Source of the DNA: an uncultured beta proteobacterium
Lineage (GTDB): Bacteria; Pseudomonadota; Gammaproteobacteria; Burkholderiales; Burkholderiaceae_B
DNA length: 48,236 bases
NCBI GenBank assembly: GCA_903821335.1
Contig: CAIJKV010000341.1
Span: 1-48,236 of the forward strand
Direction of reading: 5' to 3'
The translations under genes and the position numbers were made by a program. Below are positions 29,101 through 37,432 of the stretch, in pieces. The stretch's first letter is position 1. Every line of letters starts with the position of its first letter. The notes below the pieces were generated by a model. The model was not told where the DNA came from. It saw nothing but the letters and a program-made list of their open reading frames with translations, and did no database searches.

Positions 29101-30231
29101 ACTGAGGAAGCGGGTGCGGTGATTCAGGTGCCTGCAACCGAGCGCGACGCGGTCATGCAGGTGCTGCGTGCGGCCGGCTTGTCTGCGCATTCCCACGTCA
29201 TTGGTGCGCTTAACCGAACCGATGAAGTTGAATTCTTCCGTGACGGCAAGAAAATCTGGAGCCGTCCTCGTGCGGCATTGGGTCAGGCCTGGAGCGATGT
29301 CAGCTATCGCATCGCTGCGCGTCGAGACAATCCACTGTGTGCCAAGGCTGAGTTCGATATCTGGGCAGATGTGACCGATCCCGGCATGTCACCCGTCGTG
29401 ACTTTTAACCCGCAACAAGATGTCGCGGCACCTTTTATCAACCAAGGCGCGCGTCCACGCGTGGCGATCCTTCGCGAGCAGGGCTGCAACAGCCAGGTCG
29501 AAATGGCCTGGGCGTTCAATCAGGCAGGGTTCGAGGCGTGGGACGTCCACATGACCGACTTGCAGTCCGGGTACGTTGACCTGTCCCTGTTCCAGGGACT
29601 GGTGGCCGTTGGCGGCTTCAGCTACGGCGACGTCCTGGGTGCTGGTGAGGGCTGGGCGCGTAGCATTCTGTTCAACCCGCAATTATCGGATCAGTTCGCT
29701 CAGTATTTTGCGCGCACGGACACGTTCGGCCTTGGCGTATGCAATGGTTGCCAGATGATGGCGGCTCTGGCACCGATGATCCCGGGGGCTCAATACTGGC
29801 CGCGCTTTACGCGCAACCTGTCAGAAAAATATGAGGCCCGTTTCTCCATGGTCGAGGTGCTCGACTCGCCCTCGCTGTTTTTTAAGGGCATGGCGGGCAC
29901 GAAAATTCCGGTGGCTGTCGCGCACGGCGAAGGCTTTGCCAATTTTTCCCGTCAAGGCAATGCCGACAAGGCGATTCGTGCCCTGCAGTTTATCGATCAC
30001 CGAGGTGCTGCGACCGACGCCTATCCGTTCAATCCGAACGGCAGTCCCGCGGGCCTGACCTCGGTCACCACAGCGGACGGTCGTTTCACCGTGCTGATGC
30101 CCCATCCCGAGCGCGTCACGCGCAACGTGATGATGTCGTGGGCACCCGAGCGTTGGGGCGAGGCAGACACGGGTGGGGCGTTCACGCCCTGGATGCGATG
30201 CTTCCAGAACGCCCGAGCCTACCTGGGTTAG
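26161..30231 (+). CDS. purL: Phosphoribosylformylglycinamidine synthase (large single-chain type)
   Basis: A ~1356-residue enzyme making FGAM from FGAR, ATP and glutamine in purine synthesis. The synthase part shows [15 protein letters not shown], the substrate-binding segment [20 protein letters not shown] and [11 protein letters not shown]. The C-terminal glutaminase has its nucleophilic Cys in [12 protein letters not shown] (about 1193) and the His-Glu in MPHPERV. The start is uncertain. GTG 26161 has GGAGGG 11 bases before it; GTG 26197 gives a terminus ([10 protein letters not shown]) that may fit the family better. An ATG at 26157 is out of frame. TAAAAT at 26153-26158 could also be a promoter -10 element, which would favour the later start. 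Confidence 0.95.
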   Translation: MFSLSSCHSVFTVSYIQHLPGSSVLSAFRQERLLARVVALGLPIAAIQARYEHFVSCDEAPDTATLERLTDLLDYGNPYLEHPDESQGVVLRVIPRLGTISAWASKATDIAHNCGFFNVRRIERGVQYLLIPERGWLKSKTLGAEMLAQAASCLHDRMTETVVDQRFDPRALFESLPGKPMRTVAVIKEGKAALVEANSTLGLALSDDEIDYLVAAFVDLGRDPTDVELMMFAQANSEHCRHKIFNAQWVIDGQTQPNTLFGMIRATHAAQPLGTVVAYSDNSAIMQGGPAVRFHAANPTETEAPIYAAHPQMVHTIMKVETHNHPTAIAPFEGAATGAGGEIRDEGATGRGSKPKAGLAGFTVSHLRLDDAQRPWETDHHGMPDRIASPLSIMIDGPLGAAAFNNEFGRPNLLGYFRTFEQTAGGTRWGYHKPIMIAGGLGSIDAGLTHKNVIPPGALLIQLGGPGLRIGMGGSAASSMAVGTNTAALDFDSVQRGNPEIERRAQEVIDRCWQQGAHNPIIAIHDVGAGGLSNAFPELVNDAGRGATFELRRVPLEESGMSPAEIWSNESQERYVLSILAKDLAHFKELADRERCPFSVIGVATEERQLRVLNGEGLPGIDETCPTTSTRPVDVPIDVILGKPPRMTRDVARLPGVTEALDLTVITLDTAATHVLQHPTVANKTFLITIGDRTVGGLSSRDQMVGPWQVPVADCAVTLADHDGTRGEAMAMGERTPLAIIDAAASGRMAVAEALTNLAAADVVRLEDIKLSANWMAACGAPGQDAALYDTVSAVSTLCQQVGLSIPVGKDSLSMQTTWSQDGDSRKVISPVSLIVTAFSPVGDVRATLTPQLRTDLGPTSLILIDLGRARHRMGGSILAQVCNQLGQETPDIDDADALRAFFVTIRALAQSGVLLAYHDRSDGGLFATLCEMAFAGHTGMSVNLDMLTIDANVADWGDFKIRAEQVSVQRDELTLKALFTEEAGAVIQVPATERDAVMQVLRAAGLSAHSHVIGALNRTDEVEFFRDGKKIWSRPRAALGQAWSDVSYRIAARRDNPLCAKAEFDIWADVTDPGMSPVVTFNPQQDVAAPFINQGARPRVAILREQGCNSQVEMAWAFNQAGFEAWDVHMTDLQSGYVDLSLFQGLVAVGGFSYGDVLGAGEGWARSILFNPQLSDQFAQYFARTDTFGLGVCNGCQMMAALAPMIPGAQYWPRFTRNLSEKYEARFSMVEVLDSPSLFFKGMAGTKIPVAVAHGEGFANFSRQGNADKAIRALQFIDHRGAATDAYPFNPNGSPAGLTSVTTADGRFTVLMPHPERVTRNVMMSWAPERWGEADTGGAFTPWMRCFQNARAYLG

Positions 30232-30238
30232 CAAATCA

Positions 30239-30268
30239 GCCGCGAAACGATCATTTCGCGGCTTTTTT
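30239..30268 (+). terminator. Rho-independent terminator of purL
   Basis: GCCGCGAAA (30239-30247) pairs perfectly with TTTCGCGGC (30254-30262) around a 6-base loop, followed by six T. It starts 8 bp after the purL stop and marks the end of the housekeeping block. Confidence 0.92.
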
Positions 30269-30384
30269 CTAACCAGTTGTATCAACTGCACACTGTTACT
30301 GTTTCATCATGGAAACACGGGCTCGCCAAGATTGAGCATCAGCCGATTTGCCCAGGCGAAAATCGAAATCGACAGGAGTTGGGC

Positions 30385-31167
30385 ATGAATGATGCAGAAA
30401 CTGATATTTTGGTCGAGCGCGTCGGGCGCATTGCCATCATAAAATTGAATCGGCCTGCAGCGATGAATGCGGTCAACGCCAGTCTGCGCGCATCGCTGAC
30501 GCAGACTCTGGTTGGGCTGGACACCGCCCCGGACGTGGATGCGCTGATACTGACGGGCGCAGGAGAACGGGCCTTTTGCGCTGGCCAGGATCTGGATGAA
30601 GCCTTGACAATCAGCACCGACTCACTGGCGGGTTGGCTAAATCACCAACATGCCATGTACCAGGCCGTGCGCGATGTAAAAAAACCGATTGTGGCAGCTA
30701 TCAACGGGACAGCGGTTGGGGCGGGTTTTCAGATGACCTTGATGTGTGATCTGCGTGTTGCACACCCGGACTTGAAGATGGGCCAGCCCGAAGTCAAGGC
30801 TGGGCTAGCCAGCATTGTTGGTTCCTACCTCATGTCGCTCCAGATTGGGCACTCACTGAATCAGCAACTCTCGCTGACGGGTGAACTCATCACGGGTGAA
30901 CGCGCTTATCAACTCGGGCTTGTCAACGATCTTGTCCTCAGCGAGGATGTGCTCAGCAGAGCCATCGATCGGGCAAAATATTTGGCCAGCCTTCCTACTC
31001 ATGCCTTCAGGGCGACAAAAGAGCATTTTCGTCACCTCACACAGGCTGGGTTTGAACAAGCATGTACAGCTGGAATCAGGTACCAACTCGAATGCTATTC
31101 AACAGGGCAACCCGCCTTGGTGATGCAGGAATTTCTGAGCAGTCGCCACGGGGCAAAAGTTAAGTAG
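30385..31167 (+). CDS. Enoyl-CoA hydratase/isomerase (crotonase) family protein with altered catalytic site
   Basis: A 260-residue crotonase-fold protein. The CoA/oxyanion segment GERAFCAGQDLDEAL is present, as is the second half-site VGAGFQMTLMCDLR. Aligned on the classical hydratase motif, the first catalytic Glu is replaced by Gln (Q116), while the second is kept (E136 in GQPEVKAG), with the same 20-residue spacing. The usual PGAGG after it is also absent (ASIVGS). Simple hydration of enoyl-CoA is thus doubtful; isomerase, hydrolase or decarboxylase activities are possible in this superfamily. AGGAG 6 bases upstream fixes the start at 30385. It is the only gene on its strand here and converges on a broken livH. 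Confidence 0.85.
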   Translation: MNDAETDILVERVGRIAIIKLNRPAAMNAVNASLRASLTQTLVGLDTAPDVDALILTGAGERAFCAGQDLDEALTISTDSLAGWLNHQHAMYQAVRDVKKPIVAAINGTAVGAGFQMTLMCDLRVAHPDLKMGQPEVKAGLASIVGSYLMSLQIGHSLNQQLSLTGELITGERAYQLGLVNDLVLSEDVLSRAIDRAKYLASLPTHAFRATKEHFRHLTQAGFEQACTAGIRYQLECYSTGQPALVMQEFLSSRHGAKVK

Positions 31168-31211
31168 GCCAGTTACTAGCCGACAGGTTGATTTTTTTAT
31201 CGTCTCGGCTG

Positions 31212-31403
31212 TCATGACTGTTGATCGCAACAGCAAACGTGATCCATTTTGTGTCTGAATATTGCAGAGTATCCAGGGAGAGCTTGGGCGAAATTGACAA
31301 TATCCATCACGCCAAAAGCCAAGGCAAGGCCGACGCTGATAATTGCGAACACGCCCCCGATCAGAATGCCGCTGACAATTGCCTGCAATAACGTGTCACT
31401 CAT
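31212..31403 (-). pseudogene. Truncated livH (branched-chain amino acid-type ABC permease), N-terminus only
   Basis: The first ~39 codons match the start of LivH-type permeases: SGILIGGVFAIISVGLAL, then AFGVMDIVNFA, the conserved helix ending normally followed by His-Gly. After about position 31285 the similarity stops and an unrelated tail of about 24 codons runs to a stop at 31212. The ATG (31403) overlaps the stop codon of the upstream cyclase gene within GATGAGTGA, so the two were once translationally coupled. The rest of the permease and any further liv genes have been lost, apparently by a deletion with its junction near 31285. Confidence 0.8.
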
Positions 31404-32151
31404 CGTCGCGAACAGACGTGACGATTTTCCTGGCAAGAACGCGAGCCGGGGCGCCATCCGAGTTTTCGATATTCAGTGCAGAGAATACGAACTCAAATCG
31501 TGTCCCAGCCAATTGAGTCAAGCCCGTGATGTTTTCAGCGACAAGGATCCCATTGCTCAGCAGAATATGGTGTGCGGGCCAGTTATATCCAGGCGGACGA
31601 CGGCCGACAGGCATATCGGGTGTGGGCAGGTCGCAAGCCAATAGTTTTATCTTGTGGTCAACCAGCCATTGTGCAGCCACAGGGCTAAGGTATGGATGGT
31701 CATGGTAATCAGGCGTTTGCGCAAACTTCGCCCAGCCCGTATCAAGGACCACGATATCGCCAGGGCATATTTCAATCGCTAACGCCTCGAGATCCGACAC
31801 AAAAATCATCTCGCCCGGCTCTTTCTTGATCCGCAGCACAACGCCAGCGCCGGAGAGCCGCTCAAGAGGAATTTCATGAAATGCCGGCCCGTCACTAAGG
31901 AAATGACGAGGCGCGTCAACATGGGTGCCGACGTGGACGACCATCTGCATTTCGGTCACATTCAAGGGGTCATTGGGCAGACTTTTGATGCGTCGGAATG
32001 CGGGCTGCGGGAAGCCCAGCGCGCGCGGCATATCCGGCCCCAGTGGATGGGACAGATCCATCCATGGCCCGTCGGCGCACAAGCACTCAGCCTGAGGGAG
32101 AGACAGCCAACCTTGCCAACCTCTGCCGCGCGATTGAGCGCAGTCACACAT
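31396..32151 (-). CDS. Cyclase-family (kynurenine formamidase-like) metal-dependent hydrolase
   Basis: A ~251-residue protein of the cyclase superfamily (PF04199). The metal-binding motif is clear in VVHVGTHVDAPRHF, preceded by MDLSHPLGPDMPRALGFPQP. Later segments GDIVVLDTGWAKF, CDLPTPDMP and PAHHILLSNGILVAENI are typical. Family members hydrolyse formyl-kynurenine or cyclic amides and lactones; many remain uncharacterised. The N-terminus is uncertain. ATG 32151 overlaps the stop of a small ORF with an excellent ribosome-binding site, while ATG 32061 would give a start closer to the conserved DLSHPL. Its 3' end overlaps the truncated livH, implying a former transporter operon. Confidence 0.83.
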   Translation of the reverse strand: MCDCAQSRGRGWQGWLSLPQAECLCADGPWMDLSHPLGPDMPRALGFPQPAFRRIKSLPNDPLNVTEMQMVVHVGTHVDAPRHFLSDGPAFHEIPLERLSGAGVVLRIKKEPGEMIFVSDLEALAIEICPGDIVVLDTGWAKFAQTPDYHDHPYLSPVAAQWLVDHKIKLLACDLPTPDMPVGRRPPGYNWPAHHILLSNGILVAENITGLTQLAGTRFEFVFSALNIENSDGAPARVLARKIVTSVRDDE

Positions 32152-32209
32152 GGCGAACACCGCTTTCGCTTACCCGCGAGCAAGCCATTACCTGATTCCA
32201 GATTTCCAT
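32144..32209 (-). CDS. Possible 21-codon leader peptide before the cyclase gene
   Basis: The strongest ribosome-binding site in this gap (AGGAG, 6-8 bases upstream) belongs to an ATG at 32209 that opens a 21-codon frame, MEIWNQVMACSRVSESGVRHV. Its TGA lies inside ATGTGTGA, so it overlaps the likely cyclase start at 32151 in another frame. This is either a translationally coupled leader peptide or the true N-terminus of the cyclase separated by a frameshift. I cannot decide between them without homologues. Confidence 0.35.
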   Translation of the reverse strand: MEIWNQVMACSRVSESGVRHV

Positions 32210-32346
32210 CTTTTTGTCTCCTGTCGTTATTATTGTTACGGCTGATGCCGCATATCGAGCCAACTGTACACCCCACCGGTGATTGTTCCAATTAGCCATT
32301 CAGAAAACAGAGAACGCAGCTGACTCGTCGTGACCGACCCAGCCGG

Positions 32347-34083
32347 TCAGGTAGTTTGTGAAACCTGCCTGGACAGCGGTGACATCATGTCTTTATAGGA
32401 AAGTTCTCCCGAAATCTTCGCATCGATGACGGATGGTAGATTCGATAACATAGCTTCTCTGAGTGCTTCTGCGAGTTCTTGTGGCGTCTTGACCGTGAAC
32501 CCGTTGCATCCCATTGCGCGAGCGATTGCAGCGTGATCAAAGTCATGGAACTGTGCACCAAAGGGGCCACGGATGTGGGTTGACCAGCCTAGCATTTGAT
32601 TATTAAAAATGACGGTGATAATCGGAATGTTCTCTTCCACAGCTGTCATCAGTCCGTTCATGGTCATTGAGAACCCGCCATCGCCACAGACGGCAACCAC
32701 CGGCACGTCCGGGTGCAGAAGCTTGACCGCAAGCGCAGAAGGAATCGCATAGCCCATTGGGCCACCCCCTGCCGCTTGCAGGAAGCCCCCTGCGTGCTTT
32801 GTCTGATAAAAACGCATCATGAAAATTCGATTCTCGCCCGCATCGCATGTCACGATCGCGGTATCTGGCAACACGCGTGACAGCTCGGCAATGAGGCGCT
32901 CGGGCAGCATCGGCAAAGACGGATCTTTGAATCTTGGCCCATCAAAGTGACCATGTGCCGTGCGATATTTTTTAACGCGTGCGGCACCTTCGCCGTCAAC
33001 TAAATCAGAAAGGGTATTTATCTCAGCTTGCAACCTTGAGAGTGCCACCTGCGCATCGCCAACAATCACGTGTTCGACAGGAAACGTCCATGAAGCGTTG
33101 CGTGATTCGACATCAATCTGGATAAAGGTCTGTCGGGTACCGTTGAGCAGATCCGGATGTTCGTTAATGGTGTCCGAGGCGGTGAGTTTTGATCCGACGA
33201 CCAAGACCAGATCAGCATCTGCCACACAGGCGTTTGCACCATCCGTGCCAAAGGTGCCGTAGATGCCAAGTGCAAGAGGATGGGTTTCAGCAAACACACC
33301 CTTGCCCGAAGGTGAGGTCACAACAGGAATGTTTGCATATTCGGCGAGCGCGCGCAGTTGTTCATAGGCTTGGGAAATTCTCACGCCATTGCCGGCAATG
33401 ATCACGGGGCGGCGCGACGCCTTCAGCGCTCGCGCCGCCTGAGCCAGACACCCGCTATCCATGGCGCTTGAGCGCACGGGTAAATAGGACTGCGTGGCAT
33501 ATAGCGTAGGTTTGCTCTCAGGGGTCACGACGCCAGTGAATGCAGAGATACTGAAGAGGACTGCCACGGGCCCAGGCTGGCCGGCAGTTGCGTGTTTGAT
33601 GGCGAGTTGCACGGCATTCACCGCCGCTGCAGGATGGTGTGCTTCCATCACCTGCTTGGTCACACCCCCAAAGCTTTGTCTCGCATCCCAACCACCATAG
33701 TCTCCTGTTCCCGTCTGGTAGGGGGCATGCAGCGAGAGCGCGGGGGTGTCGCTAAAGTCGGTCAGTAGCAACATCGGGGAACTCGATAGGTGCGCCTCAA
33801 TCGTACCAAGCAGTCCATTGCCCAATACCCAGGGCCCCTGTCCCACTAACACACCGGGCTTGCGAGTCAGACGTCCATAGACCTCTGCCATTGCACTGCC
33901 CAGAGACTCCTCACGCACGAGTACCGTACGAATCGTGTCCTGGAAATGTTCAAGTGCCGCCCAGATGTGACCAGAATGGCCCCCTGCAATACCAAACACC
34001 ATGTCAATGCCTGCGTCTTCCAGTACCTTCACGATGCCATGTGCGGCCGTGACATCAGTATTAAATAATCTTTGAACTGACAT
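32347..34083 (-). CDS. Thiamine-diphosphate-dependent enzyme, acetolactate synthase-like
   Basis: A 578-residue member of the ThDP-dependent decarboxylase/ligase family. The cofactor-activating Glu is in VREESLGSAMAEVYGR near residue 50. The central domain has the usual Rossmann-like segment, and the ThDP/Mg motif runs from VCGDGGFSMTMNG to FNNQML. After the early Gly-Pro the sequence is GPWVLGNGLLG instead of the GPGA of true acetolactate synthases, and no regulatory-subunit gene is nearby, so a catabolic lyase, carboligase or acyltransferase is more likely than branched-chain amino acid synthesis. ATG 34083 has AGGG 7 bases upstream and a good promoter. Substrate unknown. Confidence 0.85.
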   Translation of the reverse strand: MSVQRLFNTDVTAAHGIVKVLEDAGIDMVFGIAGGHSGHIWAALEHFQDTIRTVLVREESLGSAMAEVYGRLTRKPGVLVGQGPWVLGNGLLGTIEAHLSSSPMLLLTDFSDTPALSLHAPYQTGTGDYGGWDARQSFGGVTKQVMEAHHPAAAVNAVQLAIKHATAGQPGPVAVLFSISAFTGVVTPESKPTLYATQSYLPVRSSAMDSGCLAQAARALKASRRPVIIAGNGVRISQAYEQLRALAEYANIPVVTSPSGKGVFAETHPLALGIYGTFGTDGANACVADADLVLVVGSKLTASDTINEHPDLLNGTRQTFIQIDVESRNASWTFPVEHVIVGDAQVALSRLQAEINTLSDLVDGEGAARVKKYRTAHGHFDGPRFKDPSLPMLPERLIAELSRVLPDTAIVTCDAGENRIFMMRFYQTKHAGGFLQAAGGGPMGYAIPSALAVKLLHPDVPVVAVCGDGGFSMTMNGLMTAVEENIPIITVIFNNQMLGWSTHIRGPFGAQFHDFDHAAIARAMGCNGFTVKTPQELAEALREAMLSNLPSVIDAKISGELSYKDMMSPLSRQVSQTT

Positions 34084-34110
34084 GTTTTTACCCTGTGTGC
34101 GTGTGACCTT

Positions 34111-34139
34111 TGTATAAATTCTGAACGTCGATCTTGCAA
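34111..34139 (-). promoter_or_regulatory. Sigma-70 promoter of the ThDP-enzyme gene
   Basis: On the minus strand TTGCAA (34134-34139) and TATACA (34111-34116) are exactly 17 bp apart, leaving a short leader of about 20 nt before ATG 34083. Confidence 0.65.
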
Positions 34140-34387
34140 CATTCAATTGGTAAAAATTAATATTCTTTATAACTTTTCGTTAAGCAAGTAATTTCGACCA
34201 GAGTATCAAGAAATGTCTGGTAGCAATTTATATGGCGGGAGAGTACGTGTGTACACGGAATCCTCTGTTTGTCGAAAACTTGTGCATAGCAACATTCAGA
34301 TTTACTAATATCCAAGTTCATTTATTTTGAATAGTATTTTCGAGGCTAAGGCTATACAGTGAACCCAATCGATCTAGGTTTAGAGAC
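34140..34387. other. AT-rich divergent control region between the ThDP-enzyme and SDR genes
   Basis: No gene is seen here. The stretch is conspicuously AT-rich. It contains GTGTACAC, a perfect 8-bp palindrome at about 34248-34255 that could be an operator half of a dimeric regulator. On the plus strand TATACA (34353-34358) may be a -10 element for the SDR gene; the only -35-like hexamer, TTGAAT at 34327, is 20 bp away, which is too far for a good unaided promoter. That would suit a gene needing an activator such as the LysR protein encoded downstream (inference). Confidence 0.4.
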
Positions 34388-35146
34388 ATGAAGAACAACT
34401 CAACGAAGATTGCACTTGTCACTGGAGCGGCGCGCGGAATCGGTAAAGCCATTGCGTTGGAGTTTTTAAAAGACGGCCATCGCGTCATAGCGATCGATCG
34501 AAATGTGATGAATGATGCGGCACTCTGCGCGGCATTTCCAGAAACGCTTTGGTGCAAAGAACTCGACATTACGGATGGTGCCGCAATCAAGGCATTACCA
34601 ACAGAAATCATTTCACGCTGGGGGCATGTTTCTGTGCTGGTCAATAACGCCGGCATTTCACCGAAACAGGCAGACGGATATTCCGCCAATATTTTTGACA
34701 CCACTGACGCCGAATGGAACGCAGTCATTGCAGTCAACATGACCGCAATACTCCACATGGCGCAAGCTTTCCTGCCTGGCATGAAAGAACTGGGTTGGGG
34801 TAGGGTTGTGAACTTGTCCTCGCTCGCAGGACGCACAAAGTCAATTAGCGCCGGCATTAGTTATATGGCCACCAAGGCTGCGATCCTTGGTATCACACGC
34901 TCCATTGCGGCAGAGATGGGTCCCTTTGGGATCACCGCCAATGCGGTTGCGCCCGGCAGAGTGATGACAGAGATGTCGATGACCGCTGGCGCTGACGCTA
35001 ACCAGAAAATCGCCAATGCGCTTCCTGTACGCAGGCTCGGAGAGGTCGAGGAAATCGCAAAAGCTGTGATTTACCTTGCGTCGGATGCGGCTGGGTTTGT
35101 GAATGGTGCCGTGATTGATATAAATGGTGGCATTTTTATGCCCTGA
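34388..35146 (+). CDS. SDR-family NAD(P)-dependent oxidoreductase (FabG-like)
   Basis: A 252-residue classical short-chain dehydrogenase. The cofactor motif TGAARGIGKAIA is at the N-terminus, followed by NNAGIS. The catalytic Ser-Tyr-Lys lie at about 143, 159 and 163 in NLSSLAG and ISYMATKAA, and the C-terminal DAAGFVNGAVIDINGG is typical. These enzymes oxidise or reduce alcohols, ketones and sugars; the substrate cannot be read here. The Asp after the second strand (IAIDRN) suggests NAD(H) preference. It is divergent from the ThDP-enzyme gene and 62 bp upstream of a Bug receptor and a LysR gene on the same strand, likely one transcript. Confidence 0.9.
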   Translation: MKNNSTKIALVTGAARGIGKAIALEFLKDGHRVIAIDRNVMNDAALCAAFPETLWCKELDITDGAAIKALPTEIISRWGHVSVLVNNAGISPKQADGYSANIFDTTDAEWNAVIAVNMTAILHMAQAFLPGMKELGWGRVVNLSSLAGRTKSISAGISYMATKAAILGITRSIAAEMGPFGITANAVAPGRVMTEMSMTAGADANQKIANALPVRRLGEVEEIAKAVIYLASDAAGFVNGAVIDINGGIFMP

Positions 35147-35208
35147 GCGCGCATTCAATCTGCCGTCAAGGCTAACTGAACGAATTCGCTAATTTGAGAG
35201 AACCAGTC

Positions 35209-36279
35209 ATGACCAACTCCACTCGCAGACACACTAATCAACAAGAACTGCAGGTGACACAGGCGATGCAACAGGCACGGAAAAGGACACGACGTCATGC
35301 CGCCGGAATTTTTTTGCTCGGTGTGTGTTGTGCGCTCGTCCTAGGCTCAACAGCGGTCCCGAGCAACGTTTTCGCGCAAGCCGCCAGCGCTGCTGTTTAC
35401 CCTGACAAGTCGGTCACGATGGTCGTGAATTTCGGGCCCGGTGGTGTGACCGACCTGATGAGCCGTGAACTTGCCCGCGGGATGGAAACTGAACTTGGTA
35501 AACAAATCATTGTCTTTAACCGTCCTGGAGCGCTTGGCACACTCGGCCCGACCTATGTGGCCAAACAAGCCCCTGATGGCTATACCCTGGCGGTGGTGTC
35601 AGCATCTGGAGTGACCATCACTCCACACTTGATGGATGTGTCGGACGATCTGAAAGATCTGCAGTACGTTGCGGGTTTTGGTATTAATCGCTACGGATTG
35701 GTTGTGCGAGCAGACTCGCCATACAAAACGCTAGATGACCTGATCGCGAAATCAAAGGGTGAGAAATCTGTATTCTTTGGGTCACCCTCGACACCTAATA
35801 GCTTGATCTTGTTTGATCTGGGTGCGAAATCCAAGGGTAAATTCGAGCTGATCGCCTACAAGTCAGGGCCCGATGCGACGCTTGCACTGATGAGTGGTCA
35901 GGTCGAGGTGATTGCTCCCAATCCCCCTGAGGTGATGGGTCATATTCAGACAGGATCACTGCGCCTGCTGGCCTCTGCATCATCTGAGCGTTGGCCAGAG
36001 TTCCCTGATGTCCCAACCATGAAAGAGTCGGGCTTTGATGTGGGCATCGACTCATGGGTCGGGATTGCAGTTCCAAAAGGAACACCACAAGCGGTCATGG
36101 ATAAAATCGAAAAGAGCATCAAGACTGCTGTCGCTGATCCAGAGTTGCAGAAGTCATTTCTGAGCCTTGGTGCGATACCATCTTTCATGCCGGGTCGTGA
36201 CTATACCGTGTACTTGGCAAATGAGAGCAAGACCATGGCAGCCAAGATTGCCGCAGCGGCTATTCCTCGCATCAAATGA
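35209..36279 (+). CDS. Bug/TctC-family periplasmic solute receptor
   Basis: A 356-residue receptor of the Bug family. The core begins AAVYPDKSVTMVVNFGPGGVTD and continues with GALGTLGP, DGYTLAVVS and a late FDVGIDSWVGIAVPKGTP. The signal peptide (core IFLLGVCCALVLG, ending near NVFAQAA) is preceded by an unusually long hydrophilic lead if translation starts at ATG 35209. ATG 35266, with AGGTGA 8 bases upstream, would give a normal-length signal peptide and may be the true start. The gene follows the SDR gene and precedes a LysR gene by 7 bp. No membrane subunits are nearby. Ligand unknown. Confidence 0.88.
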   Translation: MTNSTRRHTNQQELQVTQAMQQARKRTRRHAAGIFLLGVCCALVLGSTAVPSNVFAQAASAAVYPDKSVTMVVNFGPGGVTDLMSRELARGMETELGKQIIVFNRPGALGTLGPTYVAKQAPDGYTLAVVSASGVTITPHLMDVSDDLKDLQYVAGFGINRYGLVVRADSPYKTLDDLIAKSKGEKSVFFGSPSTPNSLILFDLGAKSKGKFELIAYKSGPDATLALMSGQVEVIAPNPPEVMGHIQTGSLRLLASASSERWPEFPDVPTMKESGFDVGIDSWVGIAVPKGTPQAVMDKIEKSIKTAVADPELQKSFLSLGAIPSFMPGRDYTVYLANESKTMAAKIAAAAIPRIK

Positions 36280-36286
36280 CATTTCA

Positions 36287-37180
36287 ATGAACGCTAACCA
36301 GCTAAAGGCCTTCGTTACCGTTGCCCAGGAGGGTAATCTCACCAGAGCGGCCGAGCGGCTCCATCTGACTCAGCCAGCACTCAGTGTGCAGATCAAGAAT
36401 CTGCAGGAAGAACTCGATCTGACGCTTGTTGTGCGCACAGCTAAGGGACTTTCTATTACCGCAGACGGGAAAGAGATCTTACCTATGGCCGTCGATGTCC
36501 TTCAGGGGATGGCAAAGCTGATCGAGCGTGCCGCCAATATGCAGAATTCAATTCGTGGCGATCTTGTGCTTGGCACCACGCTTAACCCCGAGGTGACCAG
36601 GCTTGGTTCTTTTTTGGCTCGCCTGCTCAATGCACACCCACAGGTGCGCGTCAAACTTCACCACGGAATGTCGGGTGGTGTGCTTGAGCAGGTTCAGCGT
36701 GGCACGGCAGATGCTGGCCTTTATGTGGGCCCGTTTGATGAGCCGTTGCTGCCCAATATTTGCTATGCATCCCTGACGGATTTCACACATTTTGTCATTG
36801 CACCTAAGGGCTGGAAGAATCGCGTAAGTGAAAGATCGTGGGAAGAACTATCTACGCTGCCATGGATACTGCCCTACCCGAACTCAGTTCACAACAGGTT
36901 GCTGGTTGCAAAATTCAAGGCAGTAGGCGTTGAACCAAACGTGATCGCAGAGGTCGACGTCGAGGCTTCGATGCTCGATATGGTGAAAGCAGGCATCGGG
37001 CTCGCTTTGGCGCGCGAGCCTGTGGCTATTCGTGAGTCACAGGCGCATGGATTGGTCGTGCTTGATCATCTCCCCCTGCCAGCTCGCTTGTCATTTATAT
37101 CCCTTGCTGAGCGACGCGACGAGCCAGCAATCCGGGCGGCGTTCGACGCCATCATGGCGACATTCTCAGATGAGACCTGA
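36287..37180 (+). CDS. LysR-family transcriptional regulator
   Basis: A 297-residue LysR-type regulator. The N-terminal winged helix is textbook: MNANQLKAFVTVAQEGNLTRAAERLH, then TQPALSVQIKNLQEEL. A periplasmic-binding-like effector domain follows, ending with an SLAERRDEPAIRAAFDAI tail. ATG 36287 gives the canonical N-terminus; longer upstream frames have no support. It begins only 7 bp after the Bug receptor gene and has no ribosome-binding site of its own, suggesting coupled translation. LysR genes are often divergent from their targets; here the gene is at the end of the SDR-Bug unit, so it may control its own operon or the divergent ThDP-enzyme promoter (inference). Confidence 0.92.
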   Translation: MNANQLKAFVTVAQEGNLTRAAERLHLTQPALSVQIKNLQEELDLTLVVRTAKGLSITADGKEILPMAVDVLQGMAKLIERAANMQNSIRGDLVLGTTLNPEVTRLGSFLARLLNAHPQVRVKLHHGMSGGVLEQVQRGTADAGLYVGPFDEPLLPNICYASLTDFTHFVIAPKGWKNRVSERSWEELSTLPWILPYPNSVHNRLLVAKFKAVGVEPNVIAEVDVEASMLDMVKAGIGLALAREPVAIRESQAHGLVVLDHLPLPARLSFISLAERRDEPAIRAAFDAIMATFSDET

Positions 37181-37291
37181 CGGCAGGGTATTGGAATCAG
37201 ATTTATTGATGCAAAGAGATGGTTAAAAATAGTGGAAACATCACACCAGCTACCAGCCACTGTGGTCAAGAATTTATGGTTTTCAAACAAG

Positions 37292-37321
37292 TTGACACTA
37301 CTTTGATTGGCTGCGTATAGT
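37292..37321 (+). promoter_or_regulatory. Strong sigma-70 promoter of the hydrolase-ABC operon
   Basis: A consensus TTGACA (37292-37297) is 18 bp from TATAGT (37316-37321). It lies about 110 bp before the hydrolase start at 37433. Confidence 0.75.
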
Positions 37322-37432
37322 GAAACGAGTGACTGTATATTAAAACCAAAAAAATCCGAGCCTGCGATTGACTGTATTTACAAGTGATGTGGTGAATCAG
37401 TGTCTGGCATCGGTTATAAAACGGAGACAGTA

